A DNA stretch of 64,000 nt from NCBI RefSeq assembly GCF_002934625.1, contig NZ_PTJD01000012.1:88952-152951 (forward strand), read 5' to 3'. A program made the position numbers and the translations under genes. The notes under the pieces were generated by a model. That model searched no databases. It saw only the letters and a list, made by a program, of their open reading frames with translations, and was not told the DNA's origin. Positions 63,909 to 64,000 of this stretch are shown piece after piece. This stretch comes from Kineococcus xinjiangensis (GTDB taxonomy: Bacteria; Actinomycetota; Actinomycetes; Actinomycetales; Kineococcaceae). Position 1 is the stretch's first letter. The number at the start of each line of letters is the position of its first letter.

Positions 63909-64000
63909 GTGCCCAAGCCTTACCCCCGCGAGTTCCGCGATGACGTCGTGCGGGTCGCTCGCAACCGTGATCCGGACGTGACGCTGGAGCAGGTCGCCGC
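63909..64000 (+). CDS. IS3-family transposase orfA, N-terminal fragment (cut by window end)
   Basis: GTG start followed by PKPYPREFRDDVVRVARNRDPDVTLEQVA, the typical opening of an IS3-type OrfA with a helix-turn-helix beginning. Only about 30 codons lie in the window. The terminal inverted repeat of the IS should be within the ~60 bases upstream (TGATCCGGTGACACCG or nearby), but I cannot fix it. Confidence 0.75.
   Translation, partial: MPKPYPREFRDDVVRVARNRDPDVTLEQVA

Larger units (their letters stand above)
52042..64000. mobile_element. pSAM2-type integrative conjugative element (AICE), right end not in window
   Basis: Complete AICE backbone beside tRNA-Thr: int, xis, rep, traB-like, pra, korSA-like and pif-like genes in the order known from pSAM2. 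Low-GC cargo with defence-type genes follows, and then an IS3-type transposase. I looked for a second copy of the tRNA 3' end (TTCGATTCCCCGAGGCGGC) to the right and saw none up to 64,000, so the true right boundary is unknown; the stretch after about 62,450 may or may not belong to the element. Confidence 0.8.

Noticed and set aside
62444..64000. Right attachment site of the AICE
   Set aside because: I looked for the tRNA-Thr 3' end sequence and found no match, so no attR is reported.
1..64000. CRISPR array
   Set aside because: No set of regularly spaced direct repeats with unique spacers was seen; the repeats found are in-frame minisatellites or hairpins.

Overview
The window is chromosomal DNA from a very GC-rich actinobacterium. 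Almost every gene uses G/C-ending codons and GTG starts are as common as ATG. Gene content (Lsr2-like nucleoid protein, 6C RNA beside a tad pilus locus, BldG-type anti-anti-sigma factor, MFS-thymidylate kinase fusion, Rv3654c-type pilus genes) fits a Kineosporiaceae/Kineococcus-like or related high-GC actinomycete; the genus is an inference.

Positions 1-12,000 hold housekeeping genes. On the minus strand are aspartate-pathway genes (ask-asd), recR with a DUF5063 gene, dnaX and the SRP RNA. These are followed by two tRNA-Ser genes, a LytR_C membrane protein, tadA with its associated protein, upp, and two small membrane-protein genes. From 12,000 to 24,950 come a histone-like Lsr2-domain protein, a prpDBC methylcitrate cluster, two paralogous lipoproteins, a two-component system with a GerMN lipoprotein and an AI-2E family exporter, tRNA-Arg and tRNA-Ser, and a penicillin-binding transpeptidase.

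From 25,000 to 32,150 lies a Flp/Tad-type pilus locus: 6C RNA, CpaE/Ssd-like ATPase, TadA ATPase, two TadB/C-like proteins, then after a MOSC protein and a diguanylate cyclase the DUF4244 pilin-like, TadE-like and Rv3654c-like proteins. It is followed by an MrfA-like helicase, bldG with its anti-sigma partner, a K+-independent-type H+-pyrophosphatase, a methyltransferase, topA, a secreted beta-propeller protein, an MFS-Tmk fusion, holB, a secreted peptidase-like hydrolase and a Tat-exported BNR_4 protein. From memory, much of this order is conserved in Streptomyces.

At 51,968 a tRNA-Thr(CGT) gene is the insertion site of an integrative and conjugative element of the pSAM2 (AICE) type. Genes int, xis, a rolling-circle rep, a TraB/FtsK translocase, pra, a GntR (KorSA-like) repressor and a NUDIX (Pif-like) protein are complete and tightly overlapped. 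A perfect 22-bp palindrome covers the expected start of the pra-to-int transcript. Beyond the NUDIX gene composition drops sharply to much lower GC and the cargo begins: a SLATT membrane protein facing a 1046-residue protein that joins an HD hydrolase domain to an Hsp90/GHKL-type ATPase, a candidate anti-phage pair. Then follow GC-rich inverted repeats, a SUKH (SMI1/KNR4) protein and the start of an IS3-type transposase that runs off the window. No copy of the tRNA-Thr 3' end was seen to the right, so the element's right end is outside the window or lost.
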